This document shows positions 51,001 to 64,000 of a stretch of DNA of 64,000 nt, in pieces. The notes under the pieces are model-generated. The model saw only the letters and a program-made list of their open reading frames with translations. It made no database searches and was not told where the DNA came from. Position 1 is the stretch's first letter; every line of letters starts with the position of its first letter. The DNA comes from Erodium maritimum (lineage: Eukaryota > Streptophyta > Magnoliopsida > Geraniales > Geraniaceae), in contig OY997589.1 in the NCBI GenBank assembly GCA_963921825.1, positions 46,758,638 through 46,822,637 of the forward strand. The letters are read 5' to 3'. Both the position numbers and the translations under genes were made by a program.

Positions 51001-54000
51001 CTCGACACGTTTGAGCTGGGCCGACCGATACCTCGCATCGATCGGCATGTTTTGCAGCGCATTATGGCGCGATCGGCCTCTTTCTCGGAAGCTCGACTAA
51101 TATTTGACTAGGCGACCTTTCAGTTCTAAAGAAACAAATTACTTGTCTGGATATCTCACCCTTAATAAAGTGTTCTCTACCCTTACACCTATGAAATTTA
51201 TAAGTACGCTTGGGACATGGGATGAGGTATTTCCATTTTGGATCTTGACTAGTACATGTGGGTGGTAGTGGATTCGCGAAAGAGATCATACAGGAGGAGG
51301 ATGTCATGGAGGAGGGTTAGAAGGTTTGTTTTTGAGGATAGGTTGGATGGAAAGAGATAATGTGGAGTAGTTTTCATGGAGAATCATCGGTGGACGACAA
51401 TTGTTTTGAGGTTGGTCGAGACAGACTAGAGGTGGGCCGGGTAATATTTAATGTCAGTCGGTCTTGGCCGTTGGTCTCGACACGTTTGAGTTGGGCCGAC
51501 CGATACCTCGCATCGATCGGCATGTTTTGCAGCGCATTATGGCGCGATCGGCCTCTTTCTCGGAAGCTCGACTAATATTTGACTAGGCGACCTTTCAGTT
51601 CTAAAGAAACAAATTACTTGTCTGGATATCTCACCCTTAATAAAGTGTTCTCTACCCTTACACCTATGAAATTTATAAGTACGCTTGGGACATGGGATGA
51701 GGTATTTCCATTTTGGAGCTGGACTAGGACATGCGGGTGTTAGTGGATTCGCGAAAGATATCATACAGGAGGAGGATGTCATGGAGGAGGGTTAGAAGGT
51801 TTGTTTTTGAGGATAGGTTGGATGGAAAGAGATAATGTGGAGTAGTTTTCATGGAGAATCATCGGTGGACGACCATTGTTTTGAGGTTGGTCGAGACAGA
51901 CTAGAGGTGGGCCGGGTAATATTTAATGTCAGTCGGTCTTGGCCGTTGGTCTCGACACGTTTGAGTTGGGCCGACCGATACCTCGCATCGATCGGCATGT
52001 TTTGCAGCGCATTATGGCGCGATCGGCCTCTTTCTCGGAAGCTCGACTAATATTTGACTAGGCGACCTTTCAGTTCTAAAGAAACAAATTACTTGTCTGG
52101 ATATCTCACCCTTAATAAAGTGTTCTCTACCCTTACACCTATGAAATTTATAAGTACGCTTGGGACATGGGATGAGGTATTTCCATTTTGGAGCTGGACT
52201 AGGACATGCGGGTGTTAGTGGATTCGCGAAAGATATCATATAGGAGGAGGATGTCATGGAGGAGGGTTAGAAGGTTTGTTTTTGAGGATAGGTTGGATGG
52301 AAAGAGATAATGTGGAGTAGTTTTCATGGAGAATCATCGGTGGACGACCATTGTTTTGAGGTTGGTCGAGACAGACTAGAGGTGGGCCGGGTAATATTTA
52401 ATGTCAGTCGGTCTTGGCCGTTGGTCTCGACACGTTTGAACTGGGCCGGCCGATACCTCGCATCGATCGGCATGTTTTGCAGCGCATTACGGCGCGATCA
52501 GCCTCTTTCTCGGAAGCTCGACTAATATTTGACTAGGCGACCTTTCAGTTCTAAAGAAACAAATTACTTGTCTGGATATCTCACCCCTAATAAAGTGTTC
52601 TCTACCCTTACACCTATGAAATTTATAAGTACGCTTGGGACATGGGATGAGGTATTTCCATTTTGGATCTTGACTAGTACATGTAGGTGGTAGTGGATTC
52701 GCGAAAGAGATCATATAGGTGGAGGATGTCATGGAGGAGGGTTAGAAGGTTTGTTTTTTAGGATAGGTTGGATGGAAAGAGATAATGTGGAGTAGTTTTC
52801 ATGGAGAATCATCGGTGGACGACCATTGTTTTGAGGTTGGTCGAGACAGACTAGAGGTGGGCCGGGTAATATTTAATGTCAGTCGGTCTTGGCCGTTGGT
52901 CTCGACACGTTTGAACTGGGCCGGCCGATACCTCGCATCGATCGGCATGTTTTGCAGCGCATTACGGCGCGATCAGCCTCTTTCTCGGAAGCTCGACTAA
53001 TATTTGACTAGGCGACCTTTCATTTCTAATGAAACAAATTACTTGTCTGGATATCTTACCCCTAATAACGTGTTCTCTACCCTTACACCTATGAAATTTA
53101 TAAGTACGCTTGGGACATGGGATGAGGTATTTCCATTTTGGAGCTGGACTAGTACATGTGGGTGGTAGTGGATTCGCGAAAGAGATCATAGAGGAGGAGG
53201 ATGTCATGGAGGAGGGTTAGAAGGTTTGTTTTATAGGATAGGTGGGATGGAAAGAGATAATGTGGAGTAGTTTTCAAGGAGAATCATCGGTGGACGACCA
53301 TTGTTTTGAGGTTGGTCGAGACAGACTAGAGGTGGGCCGGGTAATATTTAATGTCAGTCGGTCTGTCTTGCCGGTTGGTCCCGACACGTTTTAGCTGGGC
53401 CGGCCAATACCTCGCATCGATCGACATGTTTTGCAGTACATTATGGCGCGATCGGCCTCTTTCTCGGAAGCTCGACTAATATTTGACTATGCGACCTTTC
53501 AGTTCTAATGAAACAAATTACTTGTCTGGATATCTCACCCCTAATAACGTGTTCTCTACCATTACACATATGAAATTTATAAGTACGCTTGGGACTTGGG
53601 ATGAGGTATTTCCATTTTGGAGTTGGACTAGTGCATGTGGTTGGTAGTGGATTCGCGAAAGAGATCATAGAGGAGGAGGATGTCGTGGAGGAGGGTTAGA
53701 AGGTTTGTTTTATAGGATAGGTGGGATGGAAAGAGATAATGTGGAGTAGTTTTCATGGACAATCATCGGTGGACGACCGTTGTATTGAGGTTGGTCGAGA
53801 CAGACTAGAGGTGGGCTGGGTAATATTTAATGTCAGTCAGTCTATCTTGGCCGTTGGTCTCGACACGTTTGAGCTGGGCCAGCCGATACCTCGCATCGAT
53901 CGACATGTTTTGCAGCGCATTATGGCGCGATCGACCTCTTTATCGGAAGCTCGACTAATATTTGACTAGGCGACCTTTCAGTTCTAATGAAACAAATTAC

Positions 54001-54689
54001 TTGTCTGGATATCTTACCCCTAATAACGTGTTCTCTACCCTTACACCTATGAAATTTATAAGTACGCTTGGGACATGGGATGAGGTATTTCCATTTTGGA
54101 GCTGGACTAGTACATGTGGGTGGTAGTGGATTCGCGAAAGAGATCATAGAGGAGGATGTCATGGAGGAGGGTTAGAAGGTTTGTTTTATAGGATAGGTGG
54201 GATGGAAAGAGATAATGTGGAGTAGTTTTCATGGAGAATCATCGGTGGACGACCATTGTTTTGAGGTTGGTCGAGACAGACTAGAGGTGGGCCGGGTAAT
54301 AGTTAATGTCAGTCGGTCTTGGCCGTTGGTCTCGACACGTTTGAGCTGGGCCGACCGATACCTCGCATCGATCGGCATGTTTTGCAGCGCATTATGGCGC
54401 GATCGGCCTCTTTCTCGGAAGCTCGACTAATATTTGACTAGGCGACCTTTCAGTTCTAAAGAAACAAATTACTTGTCTGGATATCTCACCCGTAATAAAG
54501 TGTTCTCTACCCTTACACCTATGAAATTTATAAGTACGCTTGGGACATGGGATGAGGTATTTCCATTTTGGAGCTGGACTAGAACATGCGGGTGTTAGTG
54601 GATTCGCGAAAGATATCATATAGGAGGAGGATGTCATGGAGGAGGGTTAGAAGGTTTGTTTTTGAGGATAGGTTGGATGGAAAGAGATA
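48030..54689 (+). repeat. 3,330-bp seven-monomer HOR, two near-identical copies
   Basis: Copies are 48030-51359 and 51360-54689 (monomer lengths 475, 475, 475, 475, 479, 476, 475). Every variant I checked recurs at +3,330, including CTGACTAGTACATGTAGG (49342 and 52672), TTTTCAAGG (49941 and 53271), GTCGTGGAGG (50353 and 53683) and GGGTAATAGTTAATG (50964 and 54294). One visible difference is ATTACGGCGCG (50588) against ATTATGGCGCG (53918). The similarity extends upstream to the 47718 junction and fades after about 54490. Confidence 0.92.
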
Positions 54690-55639
54690 ATATGGAGTAG
54701 TTTTCATGGAGAATCATCGGTGGACGACCATTGTTTTGAGGTTGGTCGAGACAGACTAGAGGTGGGCCGGGTAATATTTAATGTCAGTCGGTCTTGGCCG
54801 TTGGTCTCGACACGTTTGAGCTGGGCCAGCCGGTACCTCGCATCGATCGGCATGTTTTGCAGCGCATTATGGCGCGATCGGCCTCTTTCTCGGAAGCTCG
54901 ACTAATATTTGACTAGGCGACCTTTCAGTTCTAAAGAAACAAATTACTTGTCTTGATATCTCACCCTTAATAAAGTGTTCTCTACCCTTACACCTATGAA
55001 ATTTATAAGTACGCTTGGGACATGGGATGAGGTATTTCCATTTTGGATCTTGACTAGTACATGTGGGTGGTAGTGGATTCGCGAAAGAGATCATACAGGA
55101 GGAGGATGTCATGGAGGAGGGTTAGAAGGTTTGTTTTTGAGGATAGGTTGGATGGAAAGAGATAATGTGGAGTAGTTTTCATGGAGAATCATCGGTGGAC
55201 GACCATTGTTTTGAGGTTGGTCGAGACAGACTAGAGGTGGGCCGGGTAATATTTAATGTCAGTCGGTCTTGGCCGTTGGTCTCGACACGTTTGAGTTGGG
55301 CCGACCGATACCTCGCATCGATCGGCATGTTTTGCAGCGCATTATGGCGCGATCGGCCTCTTTCTCGGAAGCTCGACTAATATTTGACTAGGCGACCTTT
55401 CAGTTCTAAAGAAACAAATTACTTGTCTGGATATCTCACCCTTAATAAAGTGTTCTCTACCCTTACACCTATGAAATTTATAAGTACGCTTGGGACATGG
55501 GATGAGGTATTTCCATTTTGGATCTTGACTAGTACATGTGGGTGGTAGTGGATTCGCGAAAGAGATCATACAGGAGGAGGATGTCATGGAGGAGGGTTAG
55601 AAGGTTTGTTTTTGAGGATAGGTTGGATGGAAAGAGATA

Positions 55640-57660
55640 ATGTGGAGTAGTTTTCATGGAGAATCATCGGTGGACGACCATTGTTTTGAGGTTGGTCGAG
55701 ACAGAGTAGAGGTGGGCCGGGTAATATTTAATGTCAGTCGGTCTTGGCCGTTGGTCTCGACACGTTTGAGCTGGGCCGGCCGATACCTCGCATCGATCGG
55801 CATGTTTTGCAGCGCATTACGGCGCGATCGGCCTCTTTCTCGGAAGCTCGACTAATATTTGACTAGGCGACCTTTCAGTTCTAAAGAAACAAATTACTTG
55901 TCTGGATATCTCACCCCTAATAAAGTGTTCTCTACCCTTACACCTATGAAATTTATAAGTACGCTTGGGACATGGGATGAGGTATTTCCATTTTGGATCT
56001 TGACTAGTACATGTGGGTGGTAGTGGATTCGCGAAAGAGATCATATAGGTGGAGGATGGCATGGAGGAGGGTTAGAAGGTTTGTTTTTTAGGATAGGTTG
56101 GATGGAAAGAGATAATGTGGAGTAGTTTTCATAGAGACTCATCGGTGGACGACCATTGTTTTGAGGTTGGTCGAGACAGACTAGAGGTGGGCCGGGTAAT
56201 ATTTAATGTCAGTCGGTCTTGGCCGTTGGTCTCGACACGTTTGAGCTGGGCCAGCCGATACCTCGCATCGATCGACATGTTTTGCAGCACATTATGGCGC
56301 GATCGGCCTCTTTCTCGGAAGCTCGACTAATATTTGACTAGGCGACCTTTCAGTTCTAATGAAACAAATTACTTGTCTGGATATCTTTCCCCTAATAACG
56401 TGTTCTCTACCCTTACACCTATGAAATTTATAAGTACGCTTGGGACATGGGATGAGGTATTTCCATTTTGGAGCTGGACTAGTACATGTGGGTGGTAGTG
56501 GATTCGCGAAAGAGATCATAGAGGAGGAGGATGTCATGGAGGAGGGTTAGAAGGTTTGTTTTATAGGCTAGGTGGGATGGAAAGAGATAATGTGGAGTAG
56601 TTTTCATGGAGAATCATCGGTGGACGACCATTGTTTTGAGGTTGGTCGAGACAGACTAGAGGTGGGCCGGGTAGTAATTAATGTCAGTCGGTCTTGGCCG
56701 TTGGTCTCGACACGTTTGAGCTGGGCCGGCCGATACCTCGCATCGATCGGCATGTTTTGCAGCGCATTATGGCGCGATCGGCCTCTTTCTCGGAAGCTCG
56801 ACTAATATTTGACTAGGCGACCTTTCAGTTCTAAAGAAACAAATTACTTGTCTGGATATCTCACCCCTAATAAAGTGTTCTCTACCCTTACACCTATGAA
56901 ATTTATAAGTACGCTTGGGACATGGGATGAGGTATTTCCATTTTGGATCTTGACTAGTACATGTGGGTGGTAGTGGATTCGCGAAAGAGATCATATAGGT
57001 GGAGGATGGCATGGAGGAGGGTTAGAAGGTTTGTTTTTTAGGATAGGTTGGATGGAAAGAGATAATGTGGAGTAGTTTTCATAGAGACTCATCGGTGGAC
57101 GACCATTGTTTTGAGGTTGGTCGAGACAGACTAGAGGTGGGCCGGGTAATATTTAATGTCAGTCGGTCTTGGCCGTTGGTCTCGACACGTTTGAGCTGGG
57201 CCAGCCGATACCTCGCATCGATCGACATGTTTTGCAGCACATTATGGCGCGATCGGCCTCTTTCTCGGAAGCTCGACTAATATTTGACTAGGCGACCTTT
57301 CAGTTCTAATGAAACAAATTACTTGTCTGGATATCTTTCCCCTAATAACGTGTTCTCTACCCTTACACCTATGAAATTTATAAGTACGCTTGGGACATGG
57401 GATGAGGTATTTCCATTTTGGAGCTGGACTAGTACATGTGGGTGGTAGTGGATTCGCGAAAGAGATCATAGAGGAGGAGGATGTCATGGAGGAGGGTTAG
57501 AAGGTTTGTTTTATAGGCTAGGTGGGATGGAAAGAGATAATGTGGAGTAGTTTTCATGGAGAATCATCGGTGGACGACCATTGTTTTGAGGTTGGTCGAG
57601 ACAGACTAGAAGTGGGCCGGTTAATATTTAATGTCAGTCGGTCTTGGCCGTTGGTCTCGA
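55640..57660 (+). repeat. 950-bp dimer HOR, about two copies
   Basis: Variants GGAGGATGGCATGG (56051 and 57001), CATAGAGACTCATCGG (56131 and 57081), ATATCTTTCCCC (56381 and 57331) and TATAGGCTAGG (56564 and 57514) recur at 950 bp. The copies diverge again near 57610, where the second has GAAGTGGGCCGG. Confidence 0.88.
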
Positions 57661-58810
57661 CACGTTTGAGCTGGGCCGGCCGATACCTCGCATCGATCGG
57701 CATGTTTTGCAGCGCATTACGGCGCGATCAGCCTCTTTCTCGAAAGCTCGACTAATATTTGACTAGGCGACCTTTCAGTTCTAAAGAAACAAATTACTTG
57801 TCTGGATATCTCACCCCTAATAAAGTGTTCTCTACCCTTACACCTATGAAATTTATAAGTACGCTTGGGACATGGGATGAGGTATTTCCATTTTGGATCT
57901 TGACTAGTACATGTGGGTGGTAGTGGATCCGCGAAAGAGATCATAGAGGAGGAGGATGTCATGGAGGAGGGTTAGAAGGTTTGTTTTTGAGGATAGGTTG
58001 GATGGAAAGAGATAATGTGGAGTAGTTTTCATGGAGAATCATCGGTGGACGACCATTGTTTTGAGGTTGGTCGAGACAGACTAGAGGTGGGCCGGGTAAT
58101 ATTTAATGTCAGTCGGTCTTGGCCGTTGGTCTCGACGCGTTTTAGTTGGGCCGGCCGATACCTCGCATCTATCGGCATGTTTTGCAGCGCATTATGGCGC
58201 GATCGGCCTCTTTCTCGGAAGCTCGACTAATATTTGACTAGGCGACCTTTCAGTTCTAAAGAAACAAATTACTTGTCTGGATATCTCACCCCTAATAAAG
58301 TGTTCTCTACCCTTACACCTATGAAATTTATAAGTACGCTTGGGACATGGGATGAGGTATTTCCATTTTCGATCTTGACTAATACATGTGGGTGGTAGTG
58401 GATCCGCGAAAGAGATCATAGAGGAGGAGGATGTCATGGAGGAGGGTTAGAAGGTTTGTTTTTGAGGATAGGTTGGATGGAAAGAGATAATGTGGAGTAG
58501 TTTTCATGGAGAATCATCGGTGGACGACCATTGTTTTGAGGTAGGTCGAGACAGACTAGAGGTGGGCCGGGTAATATTTAATGTCAGTCGGTCTTGGCCG
58601 TTGGTCTGGACACGTTTGAGTTGGGCCGGCCGATACCTCGCATCGATCGGCATGTTTTGCAGCGCATTATGGCGCGATCGGCCTCTTTCTCGGAAGCTCG
58701 ACTAATATTTGACTAGGCGACCTTTCAGTTCTAAACAAACAAATTACTTGTCTGGATATCTCACCCCTAATAAAGTGTTCTCTACCCTTACACCTATGAA
58801 ATTTATAAGT

Positions 58811-59155
58811 TCGCATCGATCGGCATGTTTTGCAGCGCATTATGGCGCGATCGGCCTCTTTCTCGGAAGCTCGACTAATATTTGACTAGGCGACCTTTAA
58901 GTTCTAAAGAAACAAATTACTTGTCTGGATATCTCACCCCTAATAAAGTGTTCTCTCCCCTTACACCTATGAAATTTATAAGTTCGCATCGATCGGCATG
59001 TTTTGCAGCGCATTATGGCGCGATCGGCCTCTTTCTCGGAAGCTCGACTAATATTTGACTAGGCGACCTTTCAGTTCTAAAGAAACAAATTACTTGTCTG
59101 GATATCTCACCCCTAATAAAGTGTTCTCTCCCCTTACACCTATGAAATTTATAAG
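58811..59155 (+). repeat. Two tandem 173-bp shortened monomers
   Basis: Within monomer 58490 the sequence jumps from ATTTATAAGT to TCGCATCGATCGG (joint at 58810/58811). The same joint recurs 173 bp later (58983). Each short unit lacks about 302 bp of the 475-bp monomer (the part from ACGCTTGGG to the GATACC before TCGCATCGATC). The interval from 58490 to 59311 is 821 bp, or 475 plus twice 173. Confidence 0.9.
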
Positions 59156-60105
59156 TACGCTTGGGACATGGGATGAGGTATTTCCATTTTGGATCTTGAC
59201 TAGTACATGTGGGTGGTAGTGGATTCGCGAAAGAGATCATATAGGAGGAGGATGTCATGGAGGAGGGTTAGAAGGTTTGTTTTTGAGGATAGGTTGGATG
59301 GAAAGAGATAATGTGGAGTAGTTTTCATGGAGAATCATCGGTGGACGACCATTATTTTGAGGTTGGTCGAGATAGACTAGAGGTGGGCCGGGTAATATTT
59401 AATGTCAGTCGGTCTTGGCCGTTGGTCTCGACACGTTTGAGTTGGGCCGGCCGATACCTCGCATCGATCGGCATGTTTTGCAGCGCATTATGGCGCGATC
59501 GGCCTCTTTCTCGGAAGCTCGACTAATATTTGACTAGGCGACCTTTCAGTTCTAAAGAAACAAATTACTTGTCTGGATATCTCACCCCTAATAAAGTGTT
59601 CTCTACCCTTACACCTATGAAATTTATAAGTACGCTTGGGACATGGGATGAGGTATTTCCATTTTGGATCTTGACTAGTACATGTGGGTGGTAGTGGATC
59701 CGCGAAAGAGATCATAGAGGAGGAGGATGTCATGGAGGAGGGTTAGAAGGTTTGTTTTTGAGGATAGGTTGGATGGAAAGAGATAATGTGGAGTAGTTTT
59801 CATGGAGAATCATCGGTGGACGACCATTGTTTTGAGGTTGGTCGAGACAGACTAGAGGTGGGCCGGGTAATATTTAATGTCAGTCGGTCTTGGCCGTTGG
59901 TCTCGACACGTTTGAGTTGGGCCGGCCGATACCTCGCATCGATCGGCACGTTTTGCAGCGCATTATGGCGCGATCGGCCTCTTTCTCGGAAGCTCGACTA
60001 ATATTTGACTAGGCGACCTTTCAGTTCTAAACAAACAAATTACTTGTCTGGATATCTCACCCCTAATAAAGTGTTCTCTACCCTTACACCTATGAAATTT
60101 ATAAG

Positions 60106-60281
60106 TTCGCATCGATCGGCATGTTTTGCAGCGCATTATGGCGCGATCGGCCTCTTTCTCGGAAGCTCGACTAATATTTGACTAGGCGACCTTTCAGTTC
60201 TAATGAAACAAATTACTTGTCTGGATATCTCACCCCTAATAACGTGTTCTCTACCATTACACATATGAAATTTATAAGTAC
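60106..60281 (+). repeat. Third copy of the 173-bp shortened unit
   Basis: The same ATAAGT/TCGCATCG joint occurs near 60106, and the interval from 59786 to 60434 is 648 bp (475 + 173). Just upstream, CTAAACAAACAAATTAC (60027) is shared with the 58490 monomer (58733), which supports block copying over an independent deletion. Confidence 0.88.
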
Positions 60282-62808
60282 GCTTGGGACTTGGGATAAG
60301 GTATTTCCTTTTTGGAGTTGGACTAGTGCATGTGGTTGGTAGTGGATTCGCGAAAGAGATCATATAGGTGGAGGATGTCATGGAGGAGGGTTAGAAGGTT
60401 TGTTTTTTAGGATAGGTTGGATGGAAAGAGATAATGTGGAGTAGTTTTCATGGAGAATCATCGGTGGACGACCATTGTTTTGAGGTTGGTCGAGACAGAC
60501 TAGAGGTGGGCCGGGTAATATTTAATGTCAGTCGGTCTTGGCCGTTGGTCTCGACACGTTTGAGCTGGGCCAGCCGATACCTCGCATCGATCGACATGTT
60601 TTGCAGCACAATATGGCGCGATCGGCCTCTTTCTCGGAAGCTCGACTAATATTTGACTAGGCGACCTTTCAGTTCTAATGAAACAAATTACTTGTCTGGA
60701 TATCTGTCCCCTAATAACGTGTTCTCTACCCTTACACCTATGAAATTTATAAGTACGCTTGGGACATGGGATGAGGTATTTCAATTTTGGAGCTGGACTA
60801 GTACATGTGGGTGGTAGTGGATTCGCGAAAGAGATCATAGAGGAGGAGGATGTCATGGAGGAGGGTTAGAAGGTTTGTTTTATAGGCTAGGTGGGATGGA
60901 AAGAGATAATGTGGAGTAGTTTTCATGGAGAATCATCGGTGGACGACCATTGTTTTGAGGTTGGTCGAGACAGACTAGAGGTGGGCCGGGTAATATTTAA
61001 TGTCAGTCGGTCTTGGCCGTTGGTCTCGACACGTTTGAGCTAGGCCGGCCGATACCTCGCATCGATCGGCATGTTTTGCAGCGCATTACGGCGCGATCGG
61101 CCTCTTTCTCGGAAGATCGACTAATATTTGACTAGGCGACCTTTCAGTTTTAAAGAAACAAATTACTTGTCTGGATATCTCACCCCTAATAAAGTGTTCT
61201 CTCCCCTTACACCTATGAAATTTATAAGTACGCTTGGGACATGGGATGAGGTATTTCCATTTTCGATCTTGACTAGTACATGTGGGTGGTAGTGGATTCG
61301 CGAAAGAGATCATACAGGAGGAGGATGTCATGGAGGAGGGTTAGAAGGTTTGTTTTTGAGGATAGGTTGGATGGAAAGAGATAATGTGGAGTAGTTTTCA
61401 TGGAGAATCATCGGTGGACGACCATTGTTTTGAGGTTGGTCGAGACAGACTAGAGGTGGGCCGGGTAATATTTAATGTCAGTCGGTCTTGGCCGTTGGTC
61501 TCGACACGTTTGAGCTGGGCCGACCGATACCTCGCATCGATCGGCATGGTTTGCAGCGCATTATGGCGCGATCGGCCTCTTTCTCGGAAGCTCGACTAAT
61601 ATTTGACTAGGCGACCTTTCAGTTCTAATGAAACAAATTACTTGTCTGGATATCTCACGCCTAATAACGTGTTCTCTACCATTACACATATGAAATTTGT
61701 AAGTACGCTTGGGACATGGGATGAGGTATTTCCATTTTGGAGCTGGACTAGTACATGTGGGTGGTAGTGGATTCGCGAAAGAGATCATAGAGGAGGAGGA
61801 TGTCATGAAGGAGGGTTAGAAGGTTTGTTTTATAGGCTAGGTGGGATGGAAAGAGATAATGTGGAGTAGTTTTCATGGAGAATCATCGGTGGACGACCAT
61901 TGTTTTGAGGTTGGTCGAGACAGACTAGAGGTGGGCCGGGTAATATTTAATGTCAGTCGGTCTTGGCCGTTGGTCTCGACACGTTTGAGCTAGGCCGGCC
62001 GATACCTCGCATCGATCGGCATGTTTTGCAGCGCATTACGGCGCGATCGGCCTCTTTCTCGGAAGCTCGACTAATATTTGACTAGGCGACCTTTCAGTTC
62101 TAAAGAAACAAATTACTTGTCTGGATATCTCACCCCTAATAAAGTGTTCTCTCCCCTTACACCTATGAAATTTATAAGTACGCTTGGGACATGGGATGAG
62201 GTATTTCCATTTTGGATCTTGACTAGTACATGTGGGTGGTAGTGGATTCGCGAAAGAGATCATATAGGAGGAGGATGTCATGGAGGAGGGTTAGAAGGTT
62301 TGTTTTTGAGGATAGGTTGGATGGAAAGAGATAATGTGGAGTAGTTTTCATGGAGAATCATCGGTGGACGACCATTGTTTTGAGGTTGGTCGAGACAGAC
62401 TAGAGGTGGGCCGGGTAATATTTAATGTCAGTCGGTCTTGGCCGTTGGTCTCGACACGTTTGAGTTGGGCCGACCGATACCTCGCATCGATCGGCATGTT
62501 TTGCAGCGCATTATGGCGCGATCGGCCTCTTTCTCGGAAGCTCGACTAATATTTGACTAGGCGACCTTTCAGTTCTAAAGAAACAAATTACTTGTCTGGA
62601 TATCTCACCCCTAATAAAGTGTTCTCTACCCTTACACCTATGAAATTTATAAGTACGCTTGGGACATGGGATGAGGTATTTCCATTTTGGATCTTGACTA
62701 GTACATGTGGGTGGCAGTGGATTCGCGAAAGAGATCATACAGGAGGAGGATGTCATGGAGGAGGGTTAGAAGGTTTGTTTTTGAGGATAGGTTGGATGGA
62801 AAGAGATA

Positions 62809-64000
62809 ATGTGGAGTAGTTTTCATGGAGAATCATCGGTGGACGACCATTGTTTTGAGGTTGGTCGAGACAGACTAGAGGTGGGCCGGGTAATATTTAA
62901 TGTCAGTCGGTCTTGGCCGTTGGTCTCGACACGTTTGAGCTGGGCCGGCCGATACCTCGCATCGATCGGCATGTTTTGCAGCGCATTATGGCGCGATCGG
63001 CCTCTTTCTCGGAAGCTCGACTAATATTTGACTAGGCGACCTTTCAGTTCTAATGAAACAAATTACTTGTCTGGATATCTCACCCCTAATAACGTGTTCT
63101 CTACCATTACACATATGAAATTTATAAGTACGCTTGGGACTTGGGATGAGGTATTTCCATTTTGGAGTTGGACTAGTGCATGTGGTTGGTAGTGGATTCG
63201 CGAAAGAGATCATAGAGGAGGAGGATGTCGTGGAGGAGGGTTAGAAGGTTTGTTTTTTAGGATAGGTGGGATAGAAAGAGATAATGTGGAGTAGTTTTCA
63301 TGGACAATCATCGGTGGACGACCGTTGTATTGAGGTTGGTCGAGACAGACTAGAGGTGGGCCGGGTAATATTTAATGTCAGTCAGTCTATCTTGGCCGTT
63401 GGTCACGACACGTTTGAGCTGGGCCAGCCGATACCTCGCATCGATCGACATGTTTTGCAGCACATTATGGCGCGATCGGTCTCTTTCTCGGAAGCTCGAC
63501 TAATATTTGACTAGGCGACCTTTCAGTTCTAATGAAACAAATTACTTGTCTGGATATCTTACCCCTAATAACGTGTTCTCTACCCTTACACCTATGAAAT
63601 TTATAAGTACGCTTGGGACATGGGATGAGGTATTTCCATTTTGGAGCTGGACTAGTACATGTGGGTGGTAGTGGATTCGCGAAAGAGATCATAGAGGAGG
63701 ATGTCATGGAGGAGGGTTAGAAGGTTTGTTTTATAGGATAGGTGGGATGGAAAGAGATAATGTGGAGTAGTTTTCATGGAGAATCATCGGTGGACGACCA
63801 TTGTTTTGAGGTTGGTCGAGACAGACTAGAGGTGGGCCGGGTAATAGTTAATGTCAGTCGGTCTTGGCCGTTGGTCTCGACACGTTTGAGCTGGGCCGAC
63901 CGATACCTCGCATCGATCGGCATGGTTTGCAGCGCATTATGGCGCGATCGGCCTCTTTCTCGGAAGCTCGACTAATATTTGACTAGGCGACCTTTCAGTT
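62809..64000 (+). repeat. Partial third occurrence of the seven-monomer HOR markers
   Basis: Monomers 63284 and 63760 carry the markers of 50409/53739 and 50885/54215: CATGGACAATCATCGG, TTGTATTGAGG, CAGTCTATCTTGG, the 3-bp deletion near 63695 and GGGTAATAGTTAATG (63839). They also have private changes such as GGATAGAAAGAG (63269) and CATGGTTTGCAG (63921). The window ends inside this unit. Confidence 0.78.

Larger units (their letters stand above)
47718..64000 (+). repeat. Satellite array region C (475-bp subfamily)
   Basis: Starts are 48030, 48505, 48980, 49455, 49930, 50409, 50885, 51360, 51835, 52310, 52785, 53260, 53739, 54215, 54690, then every 475 bp to 58490, then 59311, 59786, 60434, then every 475 bp to 63284, and 63760 (partial). 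The 4-bp shortening lies in GGTCTTGGCCGTTGG, where regions A and B have GGTCTGTCTTGCCGGTTGG. Other subfamily markers are GACCATTGTTTTGAGG, CTAAAGAAAC, CTTGGGACATGGG and ATCGGCATG. Monomers 49930 and 53260 keep the 479-bp form with GTCTGTCTTGCCGG, so region C mixes both length classes. Confidence 0.96.

Overview
The window is plant nuclear DNA. About 96% of it is one tandem satellite in a single orientation. A 2.4 kb single-copy segment interrupts it (about 22647-25065) and holds the 5' end of a gene for the 26S proteasome subunit RPN2. The plant assignment rests on that segment: GT-AG introns, a TATA box, a telo-box in the leader, and a reading frame that I recognise as plant RPN2. I cannot name the species. 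I see no bacterial genes, rRNA, intact tRNA, CRISPR array or intact transposon.

Layout. Positions 1-22646 (region A) hold 46 complete monomers plus partial ends, with a basic length of 479 bp. They are organised into several overlapping higher-order repeats (HORs) of 1,870, 4,311, 1,916 and 1,952 bp. Positions 22647-25065 are the captured segment: about 500 bp of promoter and leader, then RPN2 exons 1-3 with introns 1 and 2. The segment ends within a few bases of what looks like the donor site of intron 3. Positions 25065-47718 (region B) hold 47 complete 479-bp monomers in a regular three-monomer HOR of 1,437 bp (types X-Y-Z), expanded in four places to a four-monomer unit of 1,916 bp. At 47718 there is an abrupt junction to region C (to 64000). 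Region C is a diverged subfamily with a 475-bp monomer, a 3,330-bp seven-monomer HOR, a 950-bp dimer and three 173-bp shortened units.

Monomer phase used here: each monomer starts at its ATGTGGAG motif (first at 391). Type X carries GTGGAGTAGTTTTC, AGTGCGGTTGGG and GATTCCCGAAAG. Type Y carries GTGGAGTATTTTTC, GTCCAGACAG and CCATTTTTGAG. Type Z carries GTGGAGAAGTTTTC, ACTATAGGTGG, CGACAAGTTTG and TGGGTGATAG.

There is no set of cooperating genes. The biology is array turnover: unequal crossing over, conversion-like mosaics, small indels copied along with whole HOR units, and capture of a euchromatic gene fragment with its promoter. The short open frames that recur in the monomers are most likely a by-product of repeat homogeneity, so I do not annotate them as genes. 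Lengths and periods were worked out by hand from positions. Percent identities were not computed.
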